Shown: positions 1 through 7,115, counted from the stretch's first letter. The stretch is 7,674 bases of DNA from Bacteroidales bacterium (GCA_012514255.1 JAAZAP010000267.1:1-7674), one strand, 5' to 3'. Notes: a model not told the origin generated them from the letters alone. A program made the numbers and translations.

Positions 1-585
1 CCAGACAACTCCCCTTGAAATAGTGATCTCTTTTTTTACAGCATTATACTGGTCTATCTCCCTGGCAATTTTCTCCCTGTCCCTGCCCGAGGCAAAGGGG
101 GTCACTCCCCAGTCGGGGATGGAGATAACTATGACACGGCCGGTGTCATTACCGGCAAAGGATATGGACTGATCTATCAGCTCCCCGAACTCTTTCCTGT
201 AAATATCGATATCCATGCCCCGGTACTGGTTGTTGACTCCAATAAGCAGGCTGACCAGGTCATAGGGGCCCTTAGGATTGGCAGCGTTAATGCCAGCCTT
301 CAGGTCTCCGGTCGTCCAGCCGGTAACTGCTATGATCTCTGGCGGTTCCATGAAGTACCCACGCTCATTCAGTGAATCTGCTATCTGAACGGGATAACGC
401 AGGCCCGGGGCAACGCTTTCACCTATCGTGTAAGAGTCTCCCAGTGCCAGATATCTCAGACTGTCATTTCCCTGTTCCATCTTGTCACCGGTATCCGGAT
501 TTTCAATAAGTGGTTGCTTCTTACCCTCATTACTGCATGAAAGAACTATGATGATGACCAGAAATGTAAAAACATATCTTCTCAT
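1..585 (-). CDS. SGNH/GDSL-type hydrolase lipoprotein, partial (C-terminus beyond left edge)
   Basis: The first 195 codons of a protein that continues past the left edge are present, opening at the ATG at 585. Residues 1-17 form a lipoprotein signal (MRRYVF, a hydrophobic run, then VLSC), so Cys17 is probably lipidated and the enzyme anchored outside the inner membrane. SGNH block I is clear as LALGDSYTIGE, with nucleophile Ser51. A block II-like TGWTTGDL follows at about 88-95. Block III reads LIGVNNQ at 114-120, where the usual G-x-N-D is G-x-N-N. The block V Asp-x-x-His is not visible because of truncation. SGNH enzymes hydrolyse esters, including acetyl groups on polysaccharides; that substrate is inferred here only from the neighbouring hemicellulase-type genes. 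It follows the second esterase on the same strand after 174 bp, so it may be in the same transcription unit or have its own promoter. Family call is confident; substrate is not. Confidence 0.85.
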   Translation of the reverse strand, partial: MRRYVFTFLVIIIVLSCSNEGKKQPLIENPDTGDKMEQGNDSLRYLALGDSYTIGESVAPGLRYPVQIADSLNERGYFMEPPEIIAVTGWTTGDLKAGINAANPKGPYDLVSLLIGVNNQYRGMDIDIYRKEFGELIDQSISFAGNDTGRVIVISIPDWGVTPFASGRDREKIAREIDQYNAVKKEITISRGVVW

Positions 586-759
586 TGACACTTCAATGAG
601 GGGTTAAGATACTGCTAATAATAATATGCAGCTGTTTGAAAGAGGATCATTTTACCCACTCATTTTCTATCGCATTCTGTATCCAACTGAAATAATAATG
701 GACGACATTAAGCGATTCGGCACTAATAACAGAGACGATGTCCGTCTGGTACGTCTTAT
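586..759. other. Intergenic stretch between SGNH lipoprotein and second esterase
   Basis: This 174-bp gap holds no complete gene and no clear promoter. On the minus strand an imperfect hairpin lies at 733-747 (AGACG, 5-nt loop, CGTCT) just after the esterase stop, but no T-run follows, so it is a poor intrinsic terminator. A minus-strand frame open from about 790 to the TGA at 647-649 crosses the esterase stop. It has coding-like base composition (my hand count over its last 35 codons: GC about 43/29/49 percent at codon positions 1/2/3) but no ATG, GTG or TTG start in the gap. It may be a gene remnant or chance. Confidence 0.5.
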
Positions 760-1944
760 TTATTTGCTTCTCCAGAGGCTGGGCAAAAACTTATAATAGA
801 GCAGGTGCCGCCAGGTAGACCAGTCGTGGCCGCCATGACCGCCCGTATAATATTCGTGTTCGATGTTGTGTTTTTCCAGTGCTTCATGCAGAACCAGGCA
901 CCTGCGCCCCATAAATCCTTTTGCTTCCTCGGTACCCTGGCCAACAAAAAGGTAATCAACCTTGTCATTTACTTTCGGATCATTCAGGAACTGTACCAGC
1001 GACGTCTCCGCATTTGTATCACCGGCGCTGAGAATACCGAAACTGGCAAACAGGTCAAGCGAACGAAACCCTATAAACATACTGTGGCGGCCCCCCATCG
1101 ATAACCCTGAAATGGCCCTGCCTTTGGGTGACCTTACTGTGCTGTAAGCCTTGTCAACCAGGGGAATTACATGATTCCGGAGCTCCTTTTCCAGAATATC
1201 GAAAGTCAATTCGGTATGTTTGGGATGATTCCGGTGAATAACCTGGTTGTTGGGGATTGCAATAATCATCGGCACTGCTTTGCCTTCGGCCAGAAGATTG
1301 TCCATGATAAAATTCGCCCTTCCGTCGAAGACCCAGTTTGAAGGGAGCTCGCCGCTTCCGCCCAGCAGATACAATACCGGGTATTTTTTCTTCGGGTTAT
1401 AGCCGGGAGGAGTGTAAACATAAAGCTCGCGCTCACCGTTAGTCACATCCGAATGATATACGTGGCGCGTAACGGTTCCGTGAGGTACATTTCTGGCATC
1501 ATAATATGCCGGTCCATCGCCGTGTACAATCAGCTCACTGTAAGGCGGCATGGCTGTAAAAGCAGCGTAAGTATTGTTGGGATCAGGAATCTGAACGCCA
1601 TCTACATTGAAATGATAAGCATACATGTCCGGTTTGAGCGGCCCTATTGTGAGTGTCCAGACGCCATCATCCCCCTTTGTGAAAGGAATAGGCTCCCTGC
1701 CAAGGTTATTGGCCGTGTGGATTGCCCCGGCCGGCAGGACAACCTTCTGTGCATCGGGTGCTTTCAGTCGGAATGTAACTGTATTGTCATCGCGCACCTC
1801 GGGCGAATTCACATTAGCGCTGAACGGAATAAGACCTTCCGTATCCTTTTGCGGATTGTAATCTAGATTCACGTTGGACTGCTGCGCCCTTAATCCAAAA
1901 GGCATTAATAAAGCCAATCCCATGATCGAAATCAAATGTTTCAT
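760..1944 (-). CDS. Secreted CE1-type esterase with N-terminal CBM48/E-set-like domain (second paralogue)
   Basis: A 394-residue exported esterase, probably acting on feruloyl or acetyl esters of plant polysaccharide (inferred from family and neighbours). Residues 1-20 form a signal peptide with likely cleavage after LRA. A beta-sandwich domain of the CBM48/early-set type spans about 50-142 (VTFRLKAPDA, GVWTLTIGPL, YAYHFNVDG). The alpha/beta-hydrolase domain covers about 155-390. The nucleophile is Ser282 in GLSMGG, the catalytic His is probably His373 in GGHDWSTWR, and the acid position falls in VGQGTEE, where Glu340 stands where related enzymes usually have Asp. The usual HG dipeptide after the first core strand (LYLLHG in the family) is GG here (LYLLGGSGE), unlike its neighbour, which keeps HG. 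It starts 17 bp after the stop of the upstream paralogue, so the two are surely co-transcribed. The length matches the paralogue (399), so it looks complete. A carbohydrate-binding role for the N-terminal domain is likely but unproven; reduced or altered activity from the GG change is possible. Confidence 0.9.
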   Translation of the reverse strand: MKHLISIMGLALLMPFGLRAQQSNVNLDYNPQKDTEGLIPFSANVNSPEVRDDNTVTFRLKAPDAQKVVLPAGAIHTANNLGREPIPFTKGDDGVWTLTIGPLKPDMYAYHFNVDGVQIPDPNNTYAAFTAMPPYSELIVHGDGPAYYDARNVPHGTVTRHVYHSDVTNGERELYVYTPPGYNPKKKYPVLYLLGGSGELPSNWVFDGRANFIMDNLLAEGKAVPMIIAIPNNQVIHRNHPKHTELTFDILEKELRNHVIPLVDKAYSTVRSPKGRAISGLSMGGRHSMFIGFRSLDLFASFGILSAGDTNAETSLVQFLNDPKVNDKVDYLFVGQGTEEAKGFMGRRCLVLHEALEKHNIEHEYYTGGHGGHDWSTWRHLLYYKFLPSLWRSK

Positions 1945-1961
1945 CTGTAGAAAATTATCGA

Positions 1962-3161
1962 TTATTTATTCTGAAATAAGAGCTGGGCAAAATGATACAG
2001 GCTTTTACGCCATGTATGAAATTCGTGAGCAGTACCAGGCGCTTCGAAATACACATTGTGAATCCCTGCTTTGTCAAGAGTCTCGTGTATTGTGCGTCCC
2101 GTATTCGGACCTTCTTTTGAACCCATGCTGATGAAGAATACTTTCACCTGTTTGTTGAATTCATCCGGCTTTGTCAATAACCCATTGTAGCCGGTTTCAA
2201 TGCCGGGAAATCCGAACGGGGCACTGAATACACCAATATTGGCAAACTTGTCAAGATTGGCCTGTGAAATCTGGTAAGTTTGCGTACCGCCGAGTGAAAG
2301 GCCTGCTATTGCACGATTTTCGCGGTCGGGCAATGTCCTGAAATGTTCATCGATGGCAGGAATAATGTCAGTAACAATGGTTTCGGTAAACTCGTCCCAG
2401 AAATTGGGACCCTGTCCGGGACCGCCACGACGGCCCGGGCGCTGCCCTTCAGGCCGGGGCAGTATCTTGCCGGACTTATCGCGGATAGGTGTTCCGAACC
2501 CTCTTGCAATCCCTCCATCTTCCATCACCACGATCATAGGTTTTGCCTTGCCTTCTGCAATCAGGTTGTCGAGAATGAAATTGGTACGACCCTGATTTGG
2601 CCATGCGCGCCTGTCTTCACCCATTCCGTGCTGCAGATAGAGCACCGGATAGCGGCTCTTTTTATCCCTGTCGTAACCGGGTGGGGTATAGATATAGGCA
2701 TGTCGGGTTTCGCTGAACGTTTCTGACCAATAATAGAATGAACGAACTTCACCATGCGGAACATTTTTGATGTCATAGAAATCGACACCTTTCTCAGGAA
2801 TTTCAATACCGCTCATAACCCTGCTTGCACCATAAAAGGTCTCACTTGACGGGTCAGCTACATCGACACCGTTGATTTTAATTGTGTAATAATGGAAACC
2901 AGGGTCCTGAGGCCTGGTTATACCTGTCCAGAAGCCGTCCTCACCTTTTGAAAGAGCAACATTGCCAAGGCTTACCGAAACACTTGTTGCATCAGGGGCA
3001 CGAAACCGGAAATGCACCCTGCTCAGAGAGTCGATCCGGGGATAATCAGCGCCCGGAATGTTTGTTGATGCCGGTTTGGTTCCCTCGGGGAAAACAGTTT
3101 CCTGTGCAAAACCAACAGTGCCAATCGAGATGAGCAGCACCGCTAATAAAAGATTTTTCAT
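1962..3161 (-). CDS. Secreted CE1-type esterase with N-terminal CBM48/E-set-like domain (first paralogue)
   Basis: A 399-residue exported esterase of the feruloyl/acetyl-xylan esterase group (Esterase D-like, CE1). The signal peptide is residues 1-19 or 20 (MKNLLLAVLL then GFAQ). The CBM48/early-set-like sandwich spans about 46-125 (VHFRFRAPDA, EDGFWTG, YYTIKINGVD), joined by KNVPHGEVR to the hydrolase domain at about 140-395. Visible active-site elements are LYLQHGMGED at 175-184 (oxyanion region), Ser289 in GLSLGG, Glu350 in SMGSKE at the usual catalytic-acid position, and His379 in AHEFHTWR. Between MEDGG and the next helix lies an insert at about 216-255 rich in Pro, Arg and Gly (RPGRRGGPGQGP), absent from the downstream paralogue; it sits at the C-terminal end of a core strand where active-site loops lie. 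The gene begins 27 bp after the GH3 stop and is followed 17 bp later by its paralogue. Domain order and motifs match CBM48-CE1 enzymes known from fibre-degrading Bacteroidota, but the exact ester cleaved cannot be told from sequence. Confidence 0.92.
   Translation of the reverse strand: MKNLLLAVLLISIGTVGFAQETVFPEGTKPASTNIPGADYPRIDSLSRVHFRFRAPDATSVSVSLGNVALSKGEDGFWTGITRPQDPGFHYYTIKINGVDVADPSSETFYGASRVMSGIEIPEKGVDFYDIKNVPHGEVRSFYYWSETFSETRHAYIYTPPGYDRDKKSRYPVLYLQHGMGEDRRAWPNQGRTNFILDNLIAEGKAKPMIVVMEDGGIARGFGTPIRDKSGKILPRPEGQRPGRRGGPGQGPNFWDEFTETIVTDIIPAIDEHFRTLPDRENRAIAGLSLGGTQTYQISQANLDKFANIGVFSAPFGFPGIETGYNGLLTKPDEFNKQVKVFFISMGSKEGPNTGRTIHETLDKAGIHNVYFEAPGTAHEFHTWRKSLYHFAQLLFQNK
2406..2462 (-). 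other. Pro/Arg/Gly-rich low-complexity loop in first esterase
   Basis: Codons for residues 234-252 of the esterase encode a strongly basic, Gly/Pro-rich segment (PRPEGQRPGRRGGPGQG). The DNA here is locally very G+C-rich compared with flanking codons. The aligned part of the downstream paralogue goes from IAIPNNQVI to HTELTFDIL with only a short link, so this is an insertion in one copy or a loss in the other. It likely forms a flexible loop near the substrate cleft (inference). Confidence 0.7.
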
Positions 3162-3188
3162 GTCTGTTCTTTTAAGATTATCCGGTTA

Positions 3189-6100
3189 TTATTTCAGCCC
3201 GCTGTTCTTTATGCGGAAATAGTCGAAAGAAACATCAAAGGGCGTGTCCGGCTTTGTTGTATCAGAATCGAACCAGAACGTACTCTTCATGTATTGAGCC
3301 ACTGTCCCATCGCATACGACCAGTCCAGCCCTGATATCTTTCAGCAGCAGATTTGCCGTTCCGAGCAACTCGTACTTTACTCCGTCAAGTGAATAGTATG
3401 CCGTGTAAATACTTCCTTTCTTCTCCAGCTTAAGATTCAATGCATTATCGCCTATGACTTCATCCCTGAGGTTGAATGTGGCAAGCGATTTTGCAATGCC
3501 GTTTTCTTCCATAACAAGGTCAATTGTGCCGGGTTGCACTCCCCTGGCCCTGGTTGTCTTGACCACAGCCCTGAACATCAGCTTCACAAAATTATCGTCA
3601 TCCTGGTAAGCCAGGATTCCAGCATTTTCCGGCTGCGACGGAGATCTGGAACATACCAGACGGGTTTCAATTGTCCAGTCGTTGTTGGCACTTTGCAGCA
3701 GTAAATTTCGTGCATTGTTCGTAGCCTCCAGGACTCCTCCCTTTTCACCTGTGATTGTCAGCGAACCTGGTTTTACGGATAAACTTCGGGTTGATTTGTT
3801 TTCGCGAACCCATTCCCACCGGGGGTCAACAGTGCCGCCGTTGAATTCGTCGCTTACCGATTCCGAATCAAAATTCAGGTAGTATACATTCTTTTCAAGG
3901 GTAATTTTGTCAATCAATTGCACTGTGGCGGTTCCGGGTATTGCCCTCGCCTGTTCAATCTCAACCAACACTCCGCTCCCCAGGGCTTCAGCTTTTACTA
4001 CCGGTATTTTCGAATTGCTTTTTAGCAGGTAGCTGTATGCCTTTACGTCTTTATCGAATCCCGGGATTTTTTTCCCGTTAACTGTTACTGATTTGGGATT
4101 CAGGTCTGGCATAACCTTAACCGGGTAGCTGTTTGAAACGGTTGTCCCGTCAATTGTAACATAAGCGAAAATGGATGCCACACCTATGCCTGTTGCTGTT
4201 ACCCTGCCCTTATCATCAACAGTGGCAACTCCCGGATTATTGCTTTTGTAGGCAAACTGTGCCTTTGTGATGTCATAGAAACTATCGTCGGACATACTTG
4301 CTGTAACACTTGTCTGCACTGCCTCTCCGGGTTTTAACACCACCCTGTCGCACTCGGCCACAACCGTTGTCAGCACAGGCTTGTAGCTTCCGCTCATCCG
4401 GGCCTCCACCGCTCCTTTTATGTCCCGTGAGGATGCTCCTATCTCGAACACATACCTGCCCGGATCAAATGTAATTTTTCCTTTTTCAGTGTCCCAGAAC
4501 CACAGATCCTCACAGCTGATATCAATTGAAACTCTCTTTATCTGCCCCCTGGGGATCGTCACCCTTTTAAATCCCTTCAGCCTTTTTATCGGCCTTTCAA
4601 GAGATGCGGGACTGTCAGGCGTTTTCACGTAAACCTGCACCACCTCATCTCCGTCAACAGTTCCGGTATTCTGAACATCGACACTGACAGTAACCTTATC
4701 GTTGGGTGTAACGCTTGTTTTGCTGATGGCAAAATTGCTGTACTCAAATGTGGTGTATGACAGACCGTATCCGAACTCGTAGGAAACATCCTTGTTGAAA
4801 TACATGTAAGTGCGTCCGTTGGCGCCGTCGCCGCGCAGATTGTAATTATTGAACTCCGGCAGGTCTTTCAGTGACTTATGCCAGGTCACATTCAGCTTTC
4901 CGCCCGGATTCACATCGCCGAACAGTATTTTCGCCATAGCTGTTCCCTGAGCCTGACCGTTGTAACCTGTCCAGATAATGCCGGTCACATCCGCAAGGTG
5001 TTTAAACTGTTCCACCTCAACCATGCCCATTGTTTGCATCACCACGATTGTATTGGGATTTATGGCGGCCACTGCTTTTATCAGTTCATTCTGATTGCCC
5101 GGCAGGGTCAATGCAAAACGGTCCGATTCCTCTCTGCCGGTGGACTGGTCAGTGCCCACGAAAATCAGTGCTACATCACAGCTTGCTGCCAGGTTAAGCG
5201 TTGCTGCATCGATCTCCTTCTCTGCTGCTTCGCGATAGACAAGCACAAGGGTCTGCGGGCCGGTGATACCAAGGGTATTGATTTTCACGGGAACGGTCCT
5301 GGGGCGTGCCCAGCCGGGGAATCCTCCGCTTTCCTGAGGAGTGCTGATTCTTTCCGAGGCCAGTACATTGCCGGCAGCAGATCCAATCCTGACCTCCAGT
5401 ATACCACCATCAGCTGAAGAACTCAGGTTGAACCTTATTGAATCAACATTGGTAATATCAACATTATCATAGGCAGTCCAGTCGCCATCCTTGATACCGC
5501 TTATTGAGGTCCGTCCGAATCTTGAAGCCACAATAAGGCCGGGAGCTGAAGAGGCAAATTTTGTTGCATCGTATTCTTCCAGCACCTCGCCATTCCGGAC
5601 AGTCGAAAAACGGTTCACGGTTAAAAAGTCGGTCTTTCTGTCGGTGTTTCCGCTGATCACAGATACTATTTCGGTATTGAGGTTATGCTCCTTAATGTAG
5701 TTTTGAATCCCCTCCAGCGACGAAATTCTCAAATGAGGTTCAACTTCTCCCGAATAGTCGCCCAGCTCAACTTTGTCGGCCTGTGGGCCTAATACGGCAA
5801 TCTTTTTGACCCGCTTGAGATCAATGGGCAAGGCTTTGGCCCCTGTTTCTGTGATTGTGCTGTTTTTCAGAAGAACGGGTGTTTTGGTTGCAACTTCAAG
5901 CGCGAGGTCATTATGAGAAGGATCGTTGATTATTCCCGGTTTGATTCCGGCATAGGGAACAATTTCCCGGGGATCGAATTCTCCCAACCTCATTCTTATG
6001 GTGAAGAAGTTCACAAGCGCCTTGTCAATATCAGCTTCGGTAAGTATGCCCTGTTTAACAGCATCCAGGGCATTCGCCTGGTAAACGCTGCCGCAATCGG

Positions 6101-7001
6101 TATCGACGCCTGACTTGATTCCCAGTGCTGCCGCCACAGCGTGGTTGTTGGCATAATTGTGACCTCTTACCATGTCATCAATCGCTCCGCAGTCACCGGT
6201 TACATAACCGTCCAGGCCATAGGTTTTGCGGGCGATAGTATCAACAAGGTATTTGCTTGCCGAAACTGGTATACCGTTTACAGCGCTGTATGCTGTCATT
6301 ATTGCCGGAAGTTTATGTTCCCTTATAAGGGTTCTGTAAGGCAGAAGATAAAATTCGCGCATATCGCGGTCGTCCATGTCTGCGCTGCCAGTGTGGCGGT
6401 TAAATTCTGTGTTGTTTGCAAAATAATGTTTTCCGCAGGGGACAGCTTTCAGGTAGGTAGGGTCGTCGCCCATCAACCCCTGAATAAATCCTTTTCCGAT
6501 CTGAGAAACAAGAAAAGGATCTTCCCCGAAAGTCTCGGCAGTCCGCCCCCAGCGCGGGTCACGGGCCGGTTCGACAACAGGTGACCAGTAGGTAAGAGTA
6601 AAGATAACGTCGTAATTAAATCCCCGGGCTTCATCGGAAATCACTTTTGTCTCGCGTTTGATCAGCTCCGGGTCCCAGGTTGCACCCACGGCCACGCTGT
6701 TCGGGAAAGAGGTTGCAGTCATGCCGCTGTTGTTGTTCCTGCCCATGATTCCGTGCAGCGCCTCGCCCCAGACGTCATAATGATTTACACCCAGGCGCGG
6801 TATGGGTGGCATTGTATTACCCAGCTGGCTCTGTTTCTCTTCGGGCGTCATTCTCGAAACAAGGTCGGCGGCCCTTTCTTTAAATGAATACGCGGGATTC
6901 AGATAGATTGGCTTTTTCGCTTTATCGCCAACCGGGATAAAAGCCGTGATCAGGATGGATAACAATAGCAAGACTGACAGTTTGTGTTGCCTGGTTTTCA
7001 T
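3189..7001 (-). CDS. Large secreted GH3 enzyme, probable beta-xylosidase type, with inserted CBM6-like and C-terminal accessory domains
   Basis: A 1270-residue exported glycoside hydrolase, much longer than the usual 700-900 for GH3. Residues 1 to about 20-25 are a signal peptide. The GH3 N-terminal barrel is about 40-345: GEALHG at 79-84, ARDPRWGRTAETFGEDP at 146-162, KH at 191-192, and DGYVTGDCGAI with nucleophile Asp270. The GH3 C-terminal sandwich is about 370-455 plus 600-712, with the acid/base Glu in GREESDR (Glu624 or Glu625), split by a CBM6-like domain (about 472-594). A fibronectin-III-like domain follows (about 770-860), then a bacterial Ig-like group 2 domain (about 874-966), a further sandwich (966-1044) and a concanavalin-like domain (1045-1270). 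EALHG and Cys after the nucleophile are typical of GH3 beta-xylosidases, so release of xylose from xylo-oligosaccharides is the best guess; beta-glucosidase or arabinosidase activity cannot be excluded. No T9SS sorting domain or lipobox is seen. It is first in the apparent operon, downstream of a candidate promoter. Confidence 0.95.
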   Translation of the reverse strand: MKTRQHKLSVLLLLSILITAFIPVGDKAKKPIYLNPAYSFKERAADLVSRMTPEEKQSQLGNTMPPIPRLGVNHYDVWGEALHGIMGRNNNSGMTATSFPNSVAVGATWDPELIKRETKVISDEARGFNYDVIFTLTYWSPVVEPARDPRWGRTAETFGEDPFLVSQIGKGFIQGLMGDDPTYLKAVPCGKHYFANNTEFNRHTGSADMDDRDMREFYLLPYRTLIREHKLPAIMTAYSAVNGIPVSASKYLVDTIARKTYGLDGYVTGDCGAIDDMVRGHNYANNHAVAAALGIKSGVDTDCGSVYQANALDAVKQGILTEADIDKALVNFFTIRMRLGEFDPREIVPYAGIKPGIINDPSHNDLALEVATKTPVLLKNSTITETGAKALPIDLKRVKKIAVLGPQADKVELGDYSGEVEPHLRISSLEGIQNYIKEHNLNTEIVSVISGNTDRKTDFLTVNRFSTVRNGEVLEEYDATKFASSAPGLIVASRFGRTSISGIKDGDWTAYDNVDITNVDSIRFNLSSSADGGILEVRIGSAAGNVLASERISTPQESGGFPGWARPRTVPVKINTLGITGPQTLVLVYREAAEKEIDAATLNLAASCDVALIFVGTDQSTGREESDRFALTLPGNQNELIKAVAAINPNTIVVMQTMGMVEVEQFKHLADVTGIIWTGYNGQAQGTAMAKILFGDVNPGGKLNVTWHKSLKDLPEFNNYNLRGDGANGRTYMYFNKDVSYEFGYGLSYTTFEYSNFAISKTSVTPNDKVTVSVDVQNTGTVDGDEVVQVYVKTPDSPASLERPIKRLKGFKRVTIPRGQIKRVSIDISCEDLWFWDTEKGKITFDPGRYVFEIGASSRDIKGAVEARMSGSYKPVLTTVVAECDRVVLKPGEAVQTSVTASMSDDSFYDITKAQFAYKSNNPGVATVDDKGRVTATGIGVASIFAYVTIDGTTVSNSYPVKVMPDLNPKSVTVNGKKIPGFDKDVKAYSYLLKSNSKIPVVKAEALGSGVLVEIEQARAIPGTATVQLIDKITLEKNVYYLNFDSESVSDEFNGGTVDPRWEWVRENKSTRSLSVKPGSLTITGEKGGVLEATNNARNLLLQSANNDWTIETRLVCSRSPSQPENAGILAYQDDDNFVKLMFRAVVKTTRARGVQPGTIDLVMEENGIAKSLATFNLRDEVIGDNALNLKLEKKGSIYTAYYSLDGVKYELLGTANLLLKDIRAGLVVCDGTVAQYMKSTFWFDSDTTKPDTPFDVSFDYFRIKNSGLK
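3192..3869 (-). other. C-terminal concanavalin-like (GH43_C2/DUF1349-like) domain of the GH3 enzyme
   Basis: Residues about 1045-1270 begin SDEFNGGTVDPRWEWVREN and contain GSLTITGE, NLLLQSANNDWTIETRL, AGILAYQDDDNFVKLMFR and YYSLDGVKYELLG, ending VSFDYFRIKNSGLK. This succession is that of the concanavalin-A-like sandwich found at the C-terminus of family 43 beta-xylosidases and in DUF1349 proteins. Here it is attached to a GH3 catalytic core. It may bind or orient the glycan (inference). Confidence 0.7.
3870..4382 (-). other. Two Ig-like sandwich domains in GH3 C-terminal extension (first Big2-like)
   Basis: Residues about 874-966 show the bacterial Ig-like group 2 pattern: VVLKPGEAVQTSV, AQFAYKSNNPGVATVDDKG, then RVTATGIGVASIFAYV. 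Residues 966-1044 form a second sandwich starting LNPKSVTVNGKKIPGFD and KAYSYLL, a type often placed between catalytic and terminal modules in Bacteroidota glycosidases. They are probably spacers that hold the terminal domain away from the catalytic core; no binding function is shown by the sequence. Confidence 0.65.
5220..5588 (-). other. CBM6-like domain inserted within the GH3 C-terminal domain
   Basis: Residues about 472-594 of the GH3 enzyme interrupt its C-terminal catalytic sandwich. The pattern fits family 6 carbohydrate-binding modules: EEYDATKF near the start (the E-A-E-x-Y-D-like opening), then IKDGDWTAYDNVDI, SIRFNLSSSADGGILEVRIG with the typical Gly-Gly-hydrophobic-Glu-Val-Arg strand, SAAGNVLASERI, a Gly/Trp segment FPGWARP, and a closing GPQTLVLVYRE. 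CBM6 modules often bind xylan or beta-glucans; Trp508/Tyr511 in DGDWTAY and Trp564 in FPGWARP are candidate aromatic contacts. Boundaries are by eye and good to about 15 residues. Confidence 0.75.
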
Positions 7002-7083
7002 AGTTAGAGCATTTTAATAATCATAATAATTCATTCTGAGTGCATACGCCGGTTGCCTTCATCATATTCCACCGGAAACAATG

Positions 7084-7115
7084 AAAAATTAATCTGTATT
7101 AAACAGATAATCAAA
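7084..7115 (-). promoter_or_regulatory. Candidate Bacteroidota-type promoter of the GH3-esterase operon
   Basis: Read on the minus strand, TTTG (7115-7112) is followed after exactly 20 bp by TAATTTTT (7091-7084), which matches the Bacteroides -33 TTTG and -7 TAnnTTTG pattern at all but the last base. The transcript would start near 7077, giving a leader of about 75 nt before the ATG at 7001. No other pair with correct spacing was seen on this strand between the promoter and the ATG. Such A/T-rich matches arise by chance fairly often, so this remains a candidate. Confidence 0.5.
7092..7108. repeat. Inverted repeat in promoter spacer, possible operator
   Basis: ATCTGT and ACAGAT form perfect 6-bp arms around the 5-bp centre ATTAA (plus strand). 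The repeat lies wholly between the candidate -33 and -7 boxes of the GH3 operon, where a bound dimeric regulator would affect transcription. No regulator gene is in the window to pair with it. Confidence 0.4.

Noticed and set aside
733..747. Hairpin after the second esterase as an intrinsic terminator
   Set aside because: The stem is only 5-6 bp and is followed by CTGTTATTAG on the minus strand, with no T-run.
756..968. Minus-strand 70-codon frame overlapping the end of the second esterase
   Set aside because: It is a different frame of the strand that encodes the conserved GGHDWSTWR end of the esterase, and its product is not recognisable.
1453..1866. Plus-strand open frame of 137 codons opposite the second esterase
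   Set aside because: Antisense to the conserved CBM48-like and linker region; no domain or start context supports it.
4878..5417. Plus-strand open frame of 179 codons opposite the GH3 gene
   Set aside because: It lies wholly antisense to the conserved GH3 catalytic region, its product has no recognisable domain, and it is rich in His/Cys as expected of a complement-strand shadow.
6141..6584. Plus-strand open frame of 147 codons opposite the GH3 N-terminal domain
   Set aside because: The minus strand here encodes strongly conserved GH3 motifs, so this frame is a shadow.
7049..7075. CCGGT / ACCGG pairing in the GH3 leader as a riboswitch or attenuator
   Set aside because: The arms are only 5 bp with a 17-nt loop, and nothing around them resembles a known riboswitch core.
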